Of a DNA stretch of 64,000 bases, positions 8,826 to 17,207 are shown piece after piece. The notes under the pieces are model-generated. The model saw nothing but the letters and a program-made list of their open reading frames with translations. It searched no databases and was not told the DNA's origin. The DNA is taken from NCBI GenBank assembly GCA_023404675.1, contig JAEYAW010000013.1:463754-527753 (forward strand). Reading direction: 5' to 3'. Position numbers and translations under genes: made by a program. This stretch comes from Pseudomonadota bacterium (lineage in GTDB: Bacteria > Pseudomonadota > Alphaproteobacteria > Rhizobiales > Xanthobacteraceae). Position 1 is the first letter of the stretch, and each line of letters opens with the position of its first letter.

Positions 8826-10439
8826 TCAGCGGATCTGCGCGAGCAGTTCGGCGCCCTGCGTCACGACGCGCGCGCCGGGGCGAAGACCAGCCATCACCAG
8901 CACGCGGTCCGCATCGAGTGGAACGGTGCGCACCGTCAGCGGCTGGAAACGCTCCGGCTCGGTATGGACGTAGATCGTGTCCTGTCCGTTGCTGCCGCGC
9001 ACCACGCTGGAGCGCGGCACCGCGATGCCACTCTGCTTGTCGCCGATCGGTGCGAGAACGGTGACGAACTGACCGAGGCGCAGACCGGAGGTGTCGCCCT
9101 CGATCCGATAGTTGATCGGCACCGCCTGATTGCGATCGGCAAGGCCGGCGCCGGCATAGGCAAGCGACAGGCTGCGGCCGTCGCCAAGACGGGCGGACGC
9201 GGCCTGTCCGCCGGCGACGGCGTCGAAGCTGAGGGCTTCGACCCAGAGCCGCTTCGGATCGATGATCCGATAGACGATCATGCTGGGCGAGGCGATCTGG
9301 CCGGCGACGGCGGAGGATTCGGCGATGACGCCGTCGACGGGCGCGATCAGTGCTTCGGGTTCGCGCGCGACCTTGTCGAGCGCGGCGCGCCGGTTGCGAA
9401 GTCCGTCAAGTTCGAGCTGGGCTTCTTCCAGCTGCGTGCGCGTTGCCGCGCCGCCCGGCACCAGCGTTTCCAGCCGCCCGACCCGCCGTTCGACGATGGA
9501 AATCTGCTGATCGAGTTCACCCTGCCGCTGACGCATGTCGGACACGTCGATCGCCTGCAGAGGGGGGATGACATAGGCCAGCACGTCGCCTTTCTTTACG
9601 GGCGTGCCAAGGTGCGGGAAGCCGCCGTTCGGGGCCGAGAGCCGTCCGCCGACGGAGGCCTGCACATAACCGCTGGCGTTCGGGTCCGGCACGATGCGGC
9701 CGGGCATTTCGGTGACGGCGCGATGCGTCGCCTCGGAGGCGGGCTGCGTGCGGATGGCGAGTAGCCGCTGCACGGGTTTTGGTGCGATCACCGTCCCGTC
9801 CGGCTCCCGGCTGGCGCGGTCGGTCGTTGCCGGAGATGCCTCGTCCGCATGAACGGTCGTGGTCACGGCCAGTGTCGCGACGAATGCGAGCGCCAGCATG
9901 GCGGTCGCCGCCCTGCGGCGCATGCCGATGGCGAATGCGCCGGCGATCAGCACGCCGGCCGCAAAGCCGCCGACAGCCGCCAGAATGGTTGGCGGGAGCG
10001 TGTGCGTTTCGCCCGGGTGGTCATGGGCCGCATCCGCGGGCGGCGGAATCGTGAGCGTTGTCGCCAGGATGTCGCTGACATTGTCGCGCGCCACGGTGAA
10101 CAGCAGATCGTGGCTGCCGGGCGTCGCGAGCCATGGCGCATCGAGGCGGTAGATCCCCGCGCCCGTCGCGATCAGCTTGACCGGCCCGTCCGGCCGTTCG
10201 AGCGCCACCTGAGCGTCGGTGATGCCTTCGTTGGTCGAGAGCCTGTCGAGATAAACTTCGAGCGCGGGGCCGCGCGCAACGGCGACCAGCTCGAAGTTAT
10301 CCGACGATGCCGTCGCACGCGGCGCGAGCCCCACCTGTGGGGTTTCCGCGGGCTCATCGCCATGCCCCTCGTGGGCGTTGGCGGAGAGGGGCGAGAAAAG
10401 AAGCGCGGCGCACAGCGCGGCGCGAAGAAGTCCAAACAT
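8826..10439 (-). CDS. RND efflux periplasmic adaptor (membrane fusion protein) with N-terminal membrane extension
   Basis: 537 residues from the ATG at 10439. Residues 1-22 look like a signal peptide (MFGLLRAALCAALLFSPLSANA), then His-rich HEGHGDEP and a small beta domain to about 140, then two adjoining hydrophobic segments (about 150-195, separated by GMRRR). From about residue 200 it is an ordinary HlyD/CzcB adaptor: beta-barrel (GRIVPDPNASGYVQ), lipoyl half (SAPNGGFPHLGTPVKKGDVL), coiled hairpin (QRQGELDQQISIVERRVGRLETL) and second lipoyl half (LIAPVDGVIAESSAVAGQI). The roughly 195-residue membrane-attached leader is longer than in classical CzcB/CusB. The ribosome site is weak. Upstream is the small Cys-rich gene; downstream is the pump. 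Confidence 0.85.
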   Translation of the reverse strand: MFGLLRAALCAALLFSPLSANAHEGHGDEPAETPQVGLAPRATASSDNFELVAVARGPALEVYLDRLSTNEGITDAQVALERPDGPVKLIATGAGIYRLDAPWLATPGSHDLLFTVARDNVSDILATTLTIPPPADAAHDHPGETHTLPPTILAAVGGFAAGVLIAGAFAIGMRRRAATAMLALAFVATLAVTTTVHADEASPATTDRASREPDGTVIAPKPVQRLLAIRTQPASEATHRAVTEMPGRIVPDPNASGYVQASVGGRLSAPNGGFPHLGTPVKKGDVLAYVIPPLQAIDVSDMRQRQGELDQQISIVERRVGRLETLVPGGAATRTQLEEAQLELDGLRNRRAALDKVAREPEALIAPVDGVIAESSAVAGQIASPSMIVYRIIDPKRLWVEALSFDAVAGGQAASARLGDGRSLSLAYAGAGLADRNQAVPINYRIEGDTSGLRLGQFVTVLAPIGDKQSGIAVPRSSVVRGSNGQDTIYVHTEPERFQPLTVRTVPLDADRVLVMAGLRPGARVVTQGAELLAQIR

Positions 10440-10525
10440 GGGAGAACCACAAGCTGACGCGCCCCCGGAACGGGGCGCGAAGAACAAGCCGTGGCGATCG
10501 CAAAGGCGCAGACCGCCGCGACGAG

Positions 10526-10990
10526 TTACGCGGGCTGTCGCGGTGGCTTGTGGGGATGGTCGGGCAGCGTGTCCGGCAGCGGCGCGGTGCGCGGCGTCGC
10601 AAATCGCTCGATCACGATCGAACGCGCCACGACAAAACCGGGGGTCGCCAGAACCAGCCCGCCGCCGTGACAGCCCGAAATGCAGCAGCCGGCATCGCAG
10701 CCGGAGGAGCGATCGTGCTTGTGGTTCGAGTCGGTTCCGGACAGCAAGGCAAACTCCGCCTGCGCGGCGGTGCCGGTTGCCGCGAGGTCGGCCGATGGCG
10801 TGGAGGCATCGCTTGCGCCGGAGGAGCCGGAGGTCAGCAGGGCTGCCTGTCCGGGTTCGATATGGAACAGGTGCGGGCCACGCTCGAACGCGCCGGCCGC
10901 AGCAATCTGCATCGCCAGCATCGCAACGAGCGCCAGAGTGCTGGCTATCCGTCGAACGAACACCATGGCGGAGCGAATAGCCGATTTCAC
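10526..10990 (-). CDS. Small Cys/His-containing membrane-anchored protein, first gene of metal efflux operon
   Basis: 154 residues. One N-terminal hydrophobic segment (ASTLALVAMLAMQIAAAG, about residues 17-34) serves as signal or anchor. A Ser/Ala/Thr-rich linker follows, then NHKHDRSSGCDAGCCISGCHGGG (written here only as key residues His, His, Cys-Asp-Ala-Gly-Cys-Cys and Cys-His), and a Pro-rich tail. The Cys/His cluster is a plausible metal ligand set. Short proteins with this look often precede CzcB/CusB-type adaptors in alphaproteobacteria, so I read it as an accessory metal-binding or sensing protein. The gap to the adaptor gene is 86 bases. Function is inferred from position and residues only. 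Confidence 0.7.
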   Translation of the reverse strand: MKSAIRSAMVFVRRIASTLALVAMLAMQIAAAGAFERGPHLFHIEPGQAALLTSGSSGASDASTPSADLAATGTAAQAEFALLSGTDSNHKHDRSSGCDAGCCISGCHGGGLVLATPGFVVARSIVIERFATPRTAPLPDTLPDHPHKPPRQPA

Positions 10991-11139
10991 GGGCCGGGTA
11001 AACGTGCCCGCCCACTCAGATGCAGATCACAACCGCGTATGAGCGCGACATTTGGCAGCGCGCAGCCGGGCGGGAACCTGAATGTTATAGGGTTACGCGA
11101 GTTCCGCCGGACCAAGGATGGCCGGCGTGTGGCCCCGCC

Positions 11140-11658
11140 TCAGGCCTTCTGTTCGACAGGTGGCGCGAACGCTGTCCGCCGTTCGATCTCCAGAACGTCG
11201 TCGGGGCGGGGGAAGTTCGCAGGCACCGGCTCGCCCGCGGTGCGGGCGCGGCCGACGAGGCGGAAGAATTCTTCCAGCCCATGCGGGGCGATCATCCAGA
11301 GCCAGTGCAGATCCTGCTGTCCGTCGTTGACGAATTTGTGCCGCCGGTTGCGGCCGACGAAAATTGTGGTTCCCGGAGCGGCGACGTGCTCGACGCCGTC
11401 GATCAGCGCCTTGCCGGAGCCGGAGATGAAGTGCAGCACCTCGTCGTGCTCGGGATGGGCGTGCTCGCGCACATAACTGCCCGGCGGCACGGTCTGCGTC
11501 CCGATGCTGAACTGGTTCGCCATCTCCACCATGTGAGGCGCGACCAGCACTGTGATGTGGCCATTGGCCGGGACCGGCTGCCAGTAGCTCTCACCCTCGC
11601 CGGGCGCGAGAACATAGGCGGCGCCCCGGTTCGGATCCAACGCAGCGATCTTGGTCAT
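11140..11658 (-). CDS. Cupin-domain protein
   Basis: 172 residues. Single cupin barrel with motif 1 YVREHAHPEHDEVLHF (His-x-His plus Glu, near residues 62-75) and motif 2 APGTTIFVGRNRRHKF with the fourth His, so a mononuclear metal site is likely. The C-terminal 50 residues (GLEEFFRLVGRARTAGEP) are outside the barrel. Possible roles are a dioxygenase, isomerase or small-molecule-binding accessory; the sequence does not decide. It lies 84 bases downstream of the MarR gene on the same strand, with an AT-rich site (11698-11713) between them, so it is probably a MarR target and part of the hydroxy-aromatic unit. Confidence 0.85.
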   Translation of the reverse strand: MTKIAALDPNRGAAYVLAPGEGESYWQPVPANGHITVLVAPHMVEMANQFSIGTQTVPPGSYVREHAHPEHDEVLHFISGSGKALIDGVEHVAAPGTTIFVGRNRRHKFVNDGQQDLHWLWMIAPHGLEEFFRLVGRARTAGEPVPANFPRPDDVLEIERRTAFAPPVEQKA

Positions 11659-11697
11659 GGCGATATTCCTGCACAGCGGTTGATGCAGGAGTCATTT

Positions 11698-11713
11698 AGA
11701 TAAGTAAGTTATA
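11698..11713. promoter_or_regulatory. AT-rich candidate MarR site upstream of the cupin gene
   Basis: AGATAAGTAAGTTATA, followed by TAATG, sits 40 bases upstream of the cupin start. It matches the site before the hydroxylase gene (17104 onward) at about 12 of 16 positions and shares the GATAA half with the site at 12451. The shared sequence in three promoters around one MarR gene is the evidence; binding is inferred. Confidence 0.45.
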
Positions 11714-11742
11714 TAATGTCCAGCACGATATTTGCGCAGTCG

Positions 11743-12330
11743 TTACGCGGCGTCCGACTCCGAATCCTTGCGCCACCAGTGTGGCGCTTCGAGATCGTGT
11801 ATCGCGCGTTCAAAATCGGTGATGAGAATCTGGATGATTTGCTGAAAGCTCTGAACCTGCTCGCGATTGAGGGTGCCGAAAATGGTGTCGTTGGCGGTTC
11901 TGCGCATGTCCGAGACGCGCATGACGAGATCGCGCCCCGACTCGGTCAGGGACAGCAGAAAGCTGCGGCGATCGCTGGTGTTCGGCCGTTTTCGCACATA
12001 TCCGGCGGATATCAGCTTGCTGATCTCGGCGGTGACAAAGGGGCTCGAGACATGCAGGCGCATCGTCAGATCCCGCACGGTGGTCTCGCCAGCCTCGGCG
12101 ATCGCCACGATCATGCTGTATTGCGGCGCAGACACGCCGATATAGGCACCATAGTATTCGCGTGACTTCAGCATCAGCGAAGACACCTGCAGCAGCCCGT
12201 AGATCATCATGCGAAATTCGCGGTCGCTGCCGTCCACGAGAAACGTGTCGAGCGAAGTGCTCAGCGGCGGAAAGGGCTGCGCGGCAGCGGCTTTCTTCTT
12301 TTTTTTGGCTGTGGGGCGCTTCATTCGCAT
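11743..12330 (-). CDS. MarR-family transcriptional regulator
   Basis: 195 residues from the ATG at 12330; an in-frame ATG at 12381 would add 17 residues without a better ribosome site. A Lys-rich N-terminal tail (MKRPTAKKKKKAAAAQ) precedes the winged-helix domain: SAPQYSMIVAIAEAGETTVRDLTMRLHVSSPFVTAEISKLISAGYVRKRPNTSDRRSFLLSLTESG is the classical recognition helix and wing with the D-x-R-S/R wing motif (quoted in parts: DRRSFLLSLTESG). The C-terminal helices form the dimer. MarR proteins of this kind commonly repress aromatic-catabolism genes and are released by an aromatic acid or its CoA ester. It lies between the cupin it probably controls and the divergent transporter/hydroxylase operon. 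Confidence 0.9.
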   Translation of the reverse strand: MRMKRPTAKKKKKAAAAQPFPPLSTSLDTFLVDGSDREFRMMIYGLLQVSSLMLKSREYYGAYIGVSAPQYSMIVAIAEAGETTVRDLTMRLHVSSPFVTAEISKLISAGYVRKRPNTSDRRSFLLSLTESGRDLVMRVSDMRRTANDTIFGTLNREQVQSFQQIIQILITDFERAIHDLEAPHWWRKDSESDAA

Positions 12331-12450
12331 CGATCCAGACTCAGGCAAACCGCAGATTCGCGATTTTGTAAACCATCTCACCCGCTAAGTCCCGGAGGCA
12401 AGTTATTTAAGCCGCAGCGCCCCTGCCGATATTCTCGGCAAGGGTTGCCC

Positions 12451-12471
12451 GATAATTATGCATGTAATTTA
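12451..12471. promoter_or_regulatory. AT-rich candidate MarR site upstream of the Liv receptor gene
   Basis: GATAATTATGCATGTAATTTA combines the two half-elements GATAATTA and GTAATTTA that lie adjacent at 17105-17121. It is 97 bases upstream of the receptor start at 12568 and in the shared intergenic region with the MarR gene, where autoregulation would be expected. Confidence 0.45.
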
Positions 12472-12567
12472 TGTAAGTGAGATATATTGTTTTGATTGAT
12501 ATCAATGCGGCTCGCCATCGGTATGCAGGGCGCGTCGGCCGCAATTGCTTGAAAAAGGGGATGACGG

Positions 12568-13752
12568 ATGAGGCGCGGGCGTAGCTTTCTGGTTTCCTTG
12601 GCGGTCTGTGCGGGGCTTGTGGGCCCAGCCGTGGCGGACGAGGTCGTCAAGGTCGGTACGGTGCTGGCGCTGACCGGTCCGTTCGCCTCGATGGGCGATG
12701 CCGTGGACAAGGGGGCCCGGCTCTATATGAAGCTTCATCAGAAGGATCTGCCCGCGGGCGTCAGCGTCGAACTGATCCGGCGCGACAATGCGGGCCCGAA
12801 TCCGTCGGCCGCCAAGCGTCTGGCGCAGGAAATGGTGGTTCGCGACAAGGTGTCCTATCTGACCGGCGCGGTGTTCACGCCGGACGCCGCGGCCATTGCC
12901 CCGCTCGCGACCGAAGCCAAGGTTCCCTTCATTCTGCCGAACGCGTCGACGTCCAGTCTGACCCGGCTGTCGCCCTACATCGTGCGCGTGTCGCTGACCC
13001 AGTGGCAGCTCGCCTATCCGATGGGCCAGTGGGCGGCCAAGAAGGGCTACAAGACCGCCTATGTCGTGGTCGCCGACTATGCGGCCGGTCACGACACCCA
13101 GGAAGCCTTCACCAAGGCCTTCGTCGAAAACGGCGGCGAGGTGACGGGCGTGCTGCGCATCCCGCAGACTGTGACCGATCTCGCGCCCTACATGCAGAAG
13201 ATCAAGGACGCCAGGCCGAGCATGGTGTTCATGTTCATCAATTCGCGCATCGCGGCGCTGAAGGCGTATCAGGCCGCTGGCCTGAAGGAAGCTGGCATCC
13301 AGCTCATGGGGCCGGGCGACCTTCTCAATGACGACGACATTCCGGCCATGGGCGATGCGGCGGAAGGCGTCATCACCGGCGGCATTTACACCTCGTATCA
13401 GATCGACCCGATCCCGCAGAACGCCGCTTTCATGAAGGCGTGGAAGGACGAATACGGCACGGATCGGCCGAGCTATCTCGGCGTTACCGGTTGGGACGCG
13501 ATGGACATGATCTACGGCGCGATCAAGGCGCTCGGACCGAAAGCCGATTCGGACGCGATCATGAAGTACCTGTCGAACTGGAAGACTGACGCCAGCGCGC
13601 GGGGCAAGATCTCGATCGATCCGAAGACGCGCGACATCGTGCAGTCCGTCGTCGTCAACCGGATGGAGAAGGTCGACGGCAAGATGCTGAACCGGCGCAT
13701 CGATACGATTATCGATGTCGCCGATCCGTGGAAGGTCGTGCATCCGGAGTAA
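12568..13752 (+). CDS. ABC transporter substrate-binding protein, Liv type
   Basis: 394 residues with a signal peptide (MRRGRSFLVSLAVCAGLVGPAVA). Type I receptor fold: VLALTGPFASMGDAVDKGARLY, DNAGPNPSAAKRLAQEM, ITGGIYTSYQIDPIP. It is the first gene of a complete Liv-type importer (receptor, two permeases, two ATPases, 12568-17105) and delivers the ligand to the permeases. A/G-rich AAAAAGGGG lies upstream of the start. Ligand is likely the aromatic or hydroxy-acid substrate of the hydroxylase at 17208, by context only. Confidence 0.9.
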   Translation: MRRGRSFLVSLAVCAGLVGPAVADEVVKVGTVLALTGPFASMGDAVDKGARLYMKLHQKDLPAGVSVELIRRDNAGPNPSAAKRLAQEMVVRDKVSYLTGAVFTPDAAAIAPLATEAKVPFILPNASTSSLTRLSPYIVRVSLTQWQLAYPMGQWAAKKGYKTAYVVVADYAAGHDTQEAFTKAFVENGGEVTGVLRIPQTVTDLAPYMQKIKDARPSMVFMFINSRIAALKAYQAAGLKEAGIQLMGPGDLLNDDDIPAMGDAAEGVITGGIYTSYQIDPIPQNAAFMKAWKDEYGTDRPSYLGVTGWDAMDMIYGAIKALGPKADSDAIMKYLSNWKTDASARGKISIDPKTRDIVQSVVVNRMEKVDGKMLNRRIDTIIDVADPWKVVHPE

Positions 13753-13791
13753 GCGGGTGAAGCGACCGGGATCGGAGGCACAGCAGACGTC

Positions 13792-14655
13792 ATGGATACG
13801 CTCGTCGGCATTCTGTTCCATGGCACCGCCTATGCCATGGTGCTGTATCTGATCTCGGTCGGCCTTTCCGTGACGATGGGGTTGCTCGGCATTGCCAATC
13901 TTGCCCATGGCGTGTTTGCGATGGCGGGCGGATATATGGCGCTTACGCTGCTGTCGGCGCGCGGATGGTCGTTCGGCGCGGCAGTCCTCGCCTCGTTCGT
14001 TGCGATCGCGGCGCTCGGTGCGCTCCTTGAGCGCGTGCTCTATGCGCGGCTCTATCGCGCGACCGAACTGGAGCAGGTGCTGTTTTCCATCGGCATGATT
14101 TTCGTCAGCACCGCGATCTTTCACTATTTCTACGGGCCGCTGATGCTGCGGGTCGATTTGCCGGACGCTCTGCGCGGAAGCATGACGCTGGGGACGTTCA
14201 GCTTTCCCGTTTATCGCCTGATGCTGATCGCGATCGGCCTCGCGGTGTTTCTGGCGCTGTGGCTGGCGATCGAGCACACGCTGGTCGGCGCGCGCATCCG
14301 CGCGATGGTCGACAACGCGACCATGGCGCAGACCATCGGCGTCAACACGGCGCTGCTCTACACCAGCGTTTTCGCGCTCGGCAGCGGCCTGGCCGCGCTG
14401 GGCGGCAGCCTTGGCGCGGAGATCATTCCGCTGTTTCCCAATTATGCTTCGGTGCATCTCGCGAACTTTCTGATTGTCGTTGCGGTGGGCGGGCTCGGTA
14501 CCATTCAGGGGCCGTTCTTCGCCGCGATGCTGCTTGGCCTCGCCGACACCGCCTGCAAGATCCTGATGCCGGACTTCGCGGCCTTCTTCACCTACGCGGC
14601 GGTCTTTCTCGTGCTGAGCCTGCGGCCGCACGGCCTGTTTGGAATTCAGCGATGA
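13792..14655 (+). CDS. Liv-type ABC permease (LivH family)
   Basis: 287 residues, all membrane segments and short loops; the opening LFHGTAYAMVLYLISVGLSVTMGLLGIANLAHG is the LivH signature with the NxAHG turn. The cytoplasmic coupling loop is near GARIRAMVDNATMAQTIGVN. It pairs with the LivM-like permease whose start overlaps its stop (ATGA at 14652-14655). Role: half of the translocation channel for the solute bound by the receptor at 12568. Confidence 0.92.
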   Translation: MDTLVGILFHGTAYAMVLYLISVGLSVTMGLLGIANLAHGVFAMAGGYMALTLLSARGWSFGAAVLASFVAIAALGALLERVLYARLYRATELEQVLFSIGMIFVSTAIFHYFYGPLMLRVDLPDALRGSMTLGTFSFPVYRLMLIAIGLAVFLALWLAIEHTLVGARIRAMVDNATMAQTIGVNTALLYTSVFALGSGLAALGGSLGAEIIPLFPNYASVHLANFLIVVAVGGLGTIQGPFFAAMLLGLADTACKILMPDFAAFFTYAAVFLVLSLRPHGLFGIQR

Positions 14656-15650
14656 GCCGCGAGCCTTCGAGCGCCGTCACGCAATTGCTTGCAAGCCGGC
14701 GGCTGCATCCGCTTGAACTTCTGCCCTGGGTGCTGGCCGCTCTGGTTTACGTGGCCTATCCCGACGCGCTGCCGCTGGGCGCGCAGATCATCGTGATGAT
14801 CCTTTTTGCGCTGTCGATGGACATTCTCGCGGGCTATACCGGGATCGTCACGCTCGGCCATGCCGCGTTCTATGGGCTTGGAGCCTATACGGCCGGCATT
14901 CTCGTGGTGTTCGGTGGTGTTCAGGAGCCGCTGTCCGGCGTGGTCCTCGGCGGAATTGTCGGAGGGATTGTCGGCCTCGCCTCAGGCATCCTGATCCTGC
15001 GCACGCGCGGGCTGTCGATGCTGATCCTCAGCCTCGCGCTGCTGTTGCTGCTGCAGGAGGCCGCAAACCGGCTCTCGACCTGGACCGGCGGTGCGGACGG
15101 ATTGCAGGGCATGGTCCTTGGAGCACTGTTCGGCCGCTTCAATTTCGGTTTCGACGGGCGCGTGATGTATCTCTACGCGGTCGGCGTCCTGTTCGTCTGC
15201 TGGGTCGCGATGCGTCTCCTCGTCATCTCGCCGTTCGGGCAGTCGCTGGTCGGCATCCGGGAGAACGCCACGCGCATGGCGGCGATCGGGGTGAACGTGC
15301 GGGCACGCGAGATCGCGGCCTTCACCATCGCGGCGACGCTCGCGGGCGTAGCCGGCGCGCTGTCGGCGCAGGTCGATCAGTTCGTGTCGCTCAACGCGCT
15401 CGGGTTCGAACTGTCCGGCGCCGTGCTGGTTGTGCTGGTGCTCGGCGGCCTCGGCCGGCTCTACGGCGCATTCGTCGGCGCGCCGATCTATTTCCTCGCG
15501 CAGGATCTGCTCGCCAAGGACGATCCGGTCTACTGGCTGTTCTGGCTCGGCCTGTTGCTGATCGCGATCGTGCTGTTCGCGCGGGGCGGCATTCTCGGGT
15601 TGTGCGACGGCGTCGTTGCGCGCGTACGCACCATCGGGAGGCGCGCGTGA
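14652..15650 (+). CDS. Liv-type ABC permease (LivM family)
   Basis: 332 residues. The ATG at 14652 overlaps the preceding stop. After a soluble N-terminal 30 residues there are about ten hydrophobic segments; MDILAGYTGIVTLGHAAFYGLGAYTAGIL is the LivM signature and VGIRENATRMAAIGVN the ATPase-coupling loop. It forms the channel with the LivH-like subunit. Translational coupling on both sides supports equimolar synthesis. Confidence 0.92.
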   Translation: MSREPSSAVTQLLASRRLHPLELLPWVLAALVYVAYPDALPLGAQIIVMILFALSMDILAGYTGIVTLGHAAFYGLGAYTAGILVVFGGVQEPLSGVVLGGIVGGIVGLASGILILRTRGLSMLILSLALLLLLQEAANRLSTWTGGADGLQGMVLGALFGRFNFGFDGRVMYLYAVGVLFVCWVAMRLLVISPFGQSLVGIRENATRMAAIGVNVRAREIAAFTIAATLAGVAGALSAQVDQFVSLNALGFELSGAVLVVLVLGGLGRLYGAFVGAPIYFLAQDLLAKDDPVYWLFWLGLLLIAIVLFARGGILGLCDGVVARVRTIGRRA

Positions 15651-16399
15651 CGGCGCTGCTCGAAACCTGCGATCTCAACAAGGATTTCGGCGGCCTGCTG
15701 GTCACGCGCAACGTCAACTTCTCGCTGGAGGCAGGTGCGCGCCATGCGCTGATCGGGCCGAACGGCGCGGGCAAGACCACTTTCATCAATCTGCTGACGG
15801 GCAAGGAGAAGCCGAGCAGCGGCACCATTCTTCTCGGCGGCGAGGACATCGGCACGCTGCCGACGGATCGCCGGGTGCGCAAGGGGCTGGTGCGAACGTT
15901 CCAGATCAACCAGCTTCTGACGGGACTCTCGGTGCTGGAGAACGTGCAGCTCGCCGTTCTCGAACGCGACCGCCAGGGCTGGCGCATGCTTCCGAGCCGG
16001 ACCGGCCAGCGCCGGGCGGCGGAGGAAGCCTATGCGCTGCTGATGGAACTGGGGCTTGACGATGTCGCGCTATCACGAGTCGCCAGTCTGCCTTACGGGC
16101 GGCAGCGTCTGGTCGAGGTGGTGGTCGCGCTGGCGCTCAAGCCCAAGGTGCTTCTGCTCGACGAGCCGGCGGCCGGCGTGCCTCCCGCCGATTCGGTGCG
16201 CATGCTGCAACTGATCGACGATCTGCCGAAGGACATCGCGATCCTGATCATCGAGCACGACATGAACCTCGTCTTTCGCTTCGCGCAGAAGATCACTGTT
16301 CTGGCGCAAGGGGCGGTTCTCTGCGAGGGGACGCCGGACGAGATCGTCGCGAATCCGCAGGTGCAGGCCGTCTATCTCGGGAATCGCGCGCATGGCTGA
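15647..16399 (+). CDS. Liv-type ABC ATPase (LivG family)
   Basis: 250 residues from a GTG at 15647 overlapping the previous stop, with GGGAGG upstream. Walker A is GPNGAGKTT (near residue 40), the Q-loop is FQINQ, and Walker B LLLDEPAAG. The signature segment reads LPYGRQRLVEV, the LivG-type variant of LSGGQ. H-loop is IIEHDMNLV. It energises the permease pair together with the LivF-like ATPase that overlaps it by 8 bases. Confidence 0.92.
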   Translation: MTALLETCDLNKDFGGLLVTRNVNFSLEAGARHALIGPNGAGKTTFINLLTGKEKPSSGTILLGGEDIGTLPTDRRVRKGLVRTFQINQLLTGLSVLENVQLAVLERDRQGWRMLPSRTGQRRAAEEAYALLMELGLDDVALSRVASLPYGRQRLVEVVVALALKPKVLLLDEPAAGVPPADSVRMLQLIDDLPKDIAILIIEHDMNLVFRFAQKITVLAQGAVLCEGTPDEIVANPQVQAVYLGNRAHG

Positions 16400-17105
16400 G
16401 GATGCTGTTCTGTCATGCCGGAATCTCAGGGCCGGGTGGGGTGCGACCGAAGTGCTCGACGGCATCAGCTTCGATCTGATGCCCGGCGAGATCATCGCCA
16501 TTCTCGGCCGCAATGGCGTCGGCAAGACGACGCTGCTGTCGTCCATCATGGGGCGTGCCCGGCAACGTGCCGGTGATCTGTTGTTTCGCGGCGCGCCGCT
16601 GAAAGGCCTGTCGATCGTCCGGCGCTCCCGGATGGGAATTGCGCTCGTTCCGCAGGAACGCGAGATCTTCAGGTCGCTGTCGGTTTTGGAGAACCTGCGC
16701 ATCGCCGCGCAGACCGGCGGCTGGAGCGTCGATCAGGTCTATGACCTGTTTCCGCGTCTGGCCGAGCGGCGCGGCCATCTCGGCAGCCATCTGTCGGGCG
16801 GCGAACAGCAGATGCTGTCCATCGCGCGCGGGCTGATGACAGCTCCGAAGCTCCTGATGCTCGACGAGCCGATGGAGGGGCTCGCGCCGGTGATTGTCGA
16901 TCTGATCGTGGCGGCCATCGACCGCATCCGGCGTGAAACCGGCATGACCATTCTGCTGGTGGAGCAGCATGGGGCGATCGCGCAAGCGCTGTCCCGACGT
17001 GTGATGGTGATGGAGCGCGGGCGCATCGTTTACGACAACGGCCGCGATGCGCCGGCGGATTCGGAGGCCATCGCGCGGCTCATCGAACTGAAACAGGCCG
17101 TCTAG
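16392..17105 (+). CDS. Liv-type ABC ATPase (LivF family)
   Basis: 237 residues. Walker A GRNGVGKTT, signature LSGGEQQML, Walker B LMLDEPMEGL, H-loop VEQHGAIAQ. The start overlaps the LivG-like gene. Last transporter gene; 102 bases separate it from the hydroxylase, and that gap carries its own AT-rich operator-like site, so the hydroxylase probably has a separate promoter. Confidence 0.92.
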   Translation: MAEDAVLSCRNLRAGWGATEVLDGISFDLMPGEIIAILGRNGVGKTTLLSSIMGRARQRAGDLLFRGAPLKGLSIVRRSRMGIALVPQEREIFRSLSVLENLRIAAQTGGWSVDQVYDLFPRLAERRGHLGSHLSGGEQQMLSIARGLMTAPKLLMLDEPMEGLAPVIVDLIVAAIDRIRRETGMTILLVEQHGAIAQALSRRVMVMERGRIVYDNGRDAPADSEAIARLIELKQAV

Positions 17106-17126
17106 ATAATTAGGTAATTTAATTAC
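17104..17126. promoter_or_regulatory. AT-rich candidate MarR site with 13-bp inverted repeat, upstream of the hydroxylase
   Basis: AGATAATTAGGTAATTTA (17104-17121) resembles the elements at 11698 and 12451, and GTAATTTAATTAC (17114-17126) is a perfect inverted repeat around one T. It begins at the stop of the LivF gene and lies about 80 bases before the hydroxylase start at 17208. The following 20 bases are also A/T-only, which would suit a promoter. Confidence 0.5.
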
Positions 17127-17207
17127 ATAATTTTATGATATATAAATCTGCAAGCGCTGACGGCTGACAAGACTCAACAAGACTAAAGACTAAGGAGCCT
17201 GACCACC

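Noticed and set aside
12502..14631. 709-residue minus-strand open frame
   Set aside because: Antisense to the Liv receptor and permease, both of which have clear family signatures.
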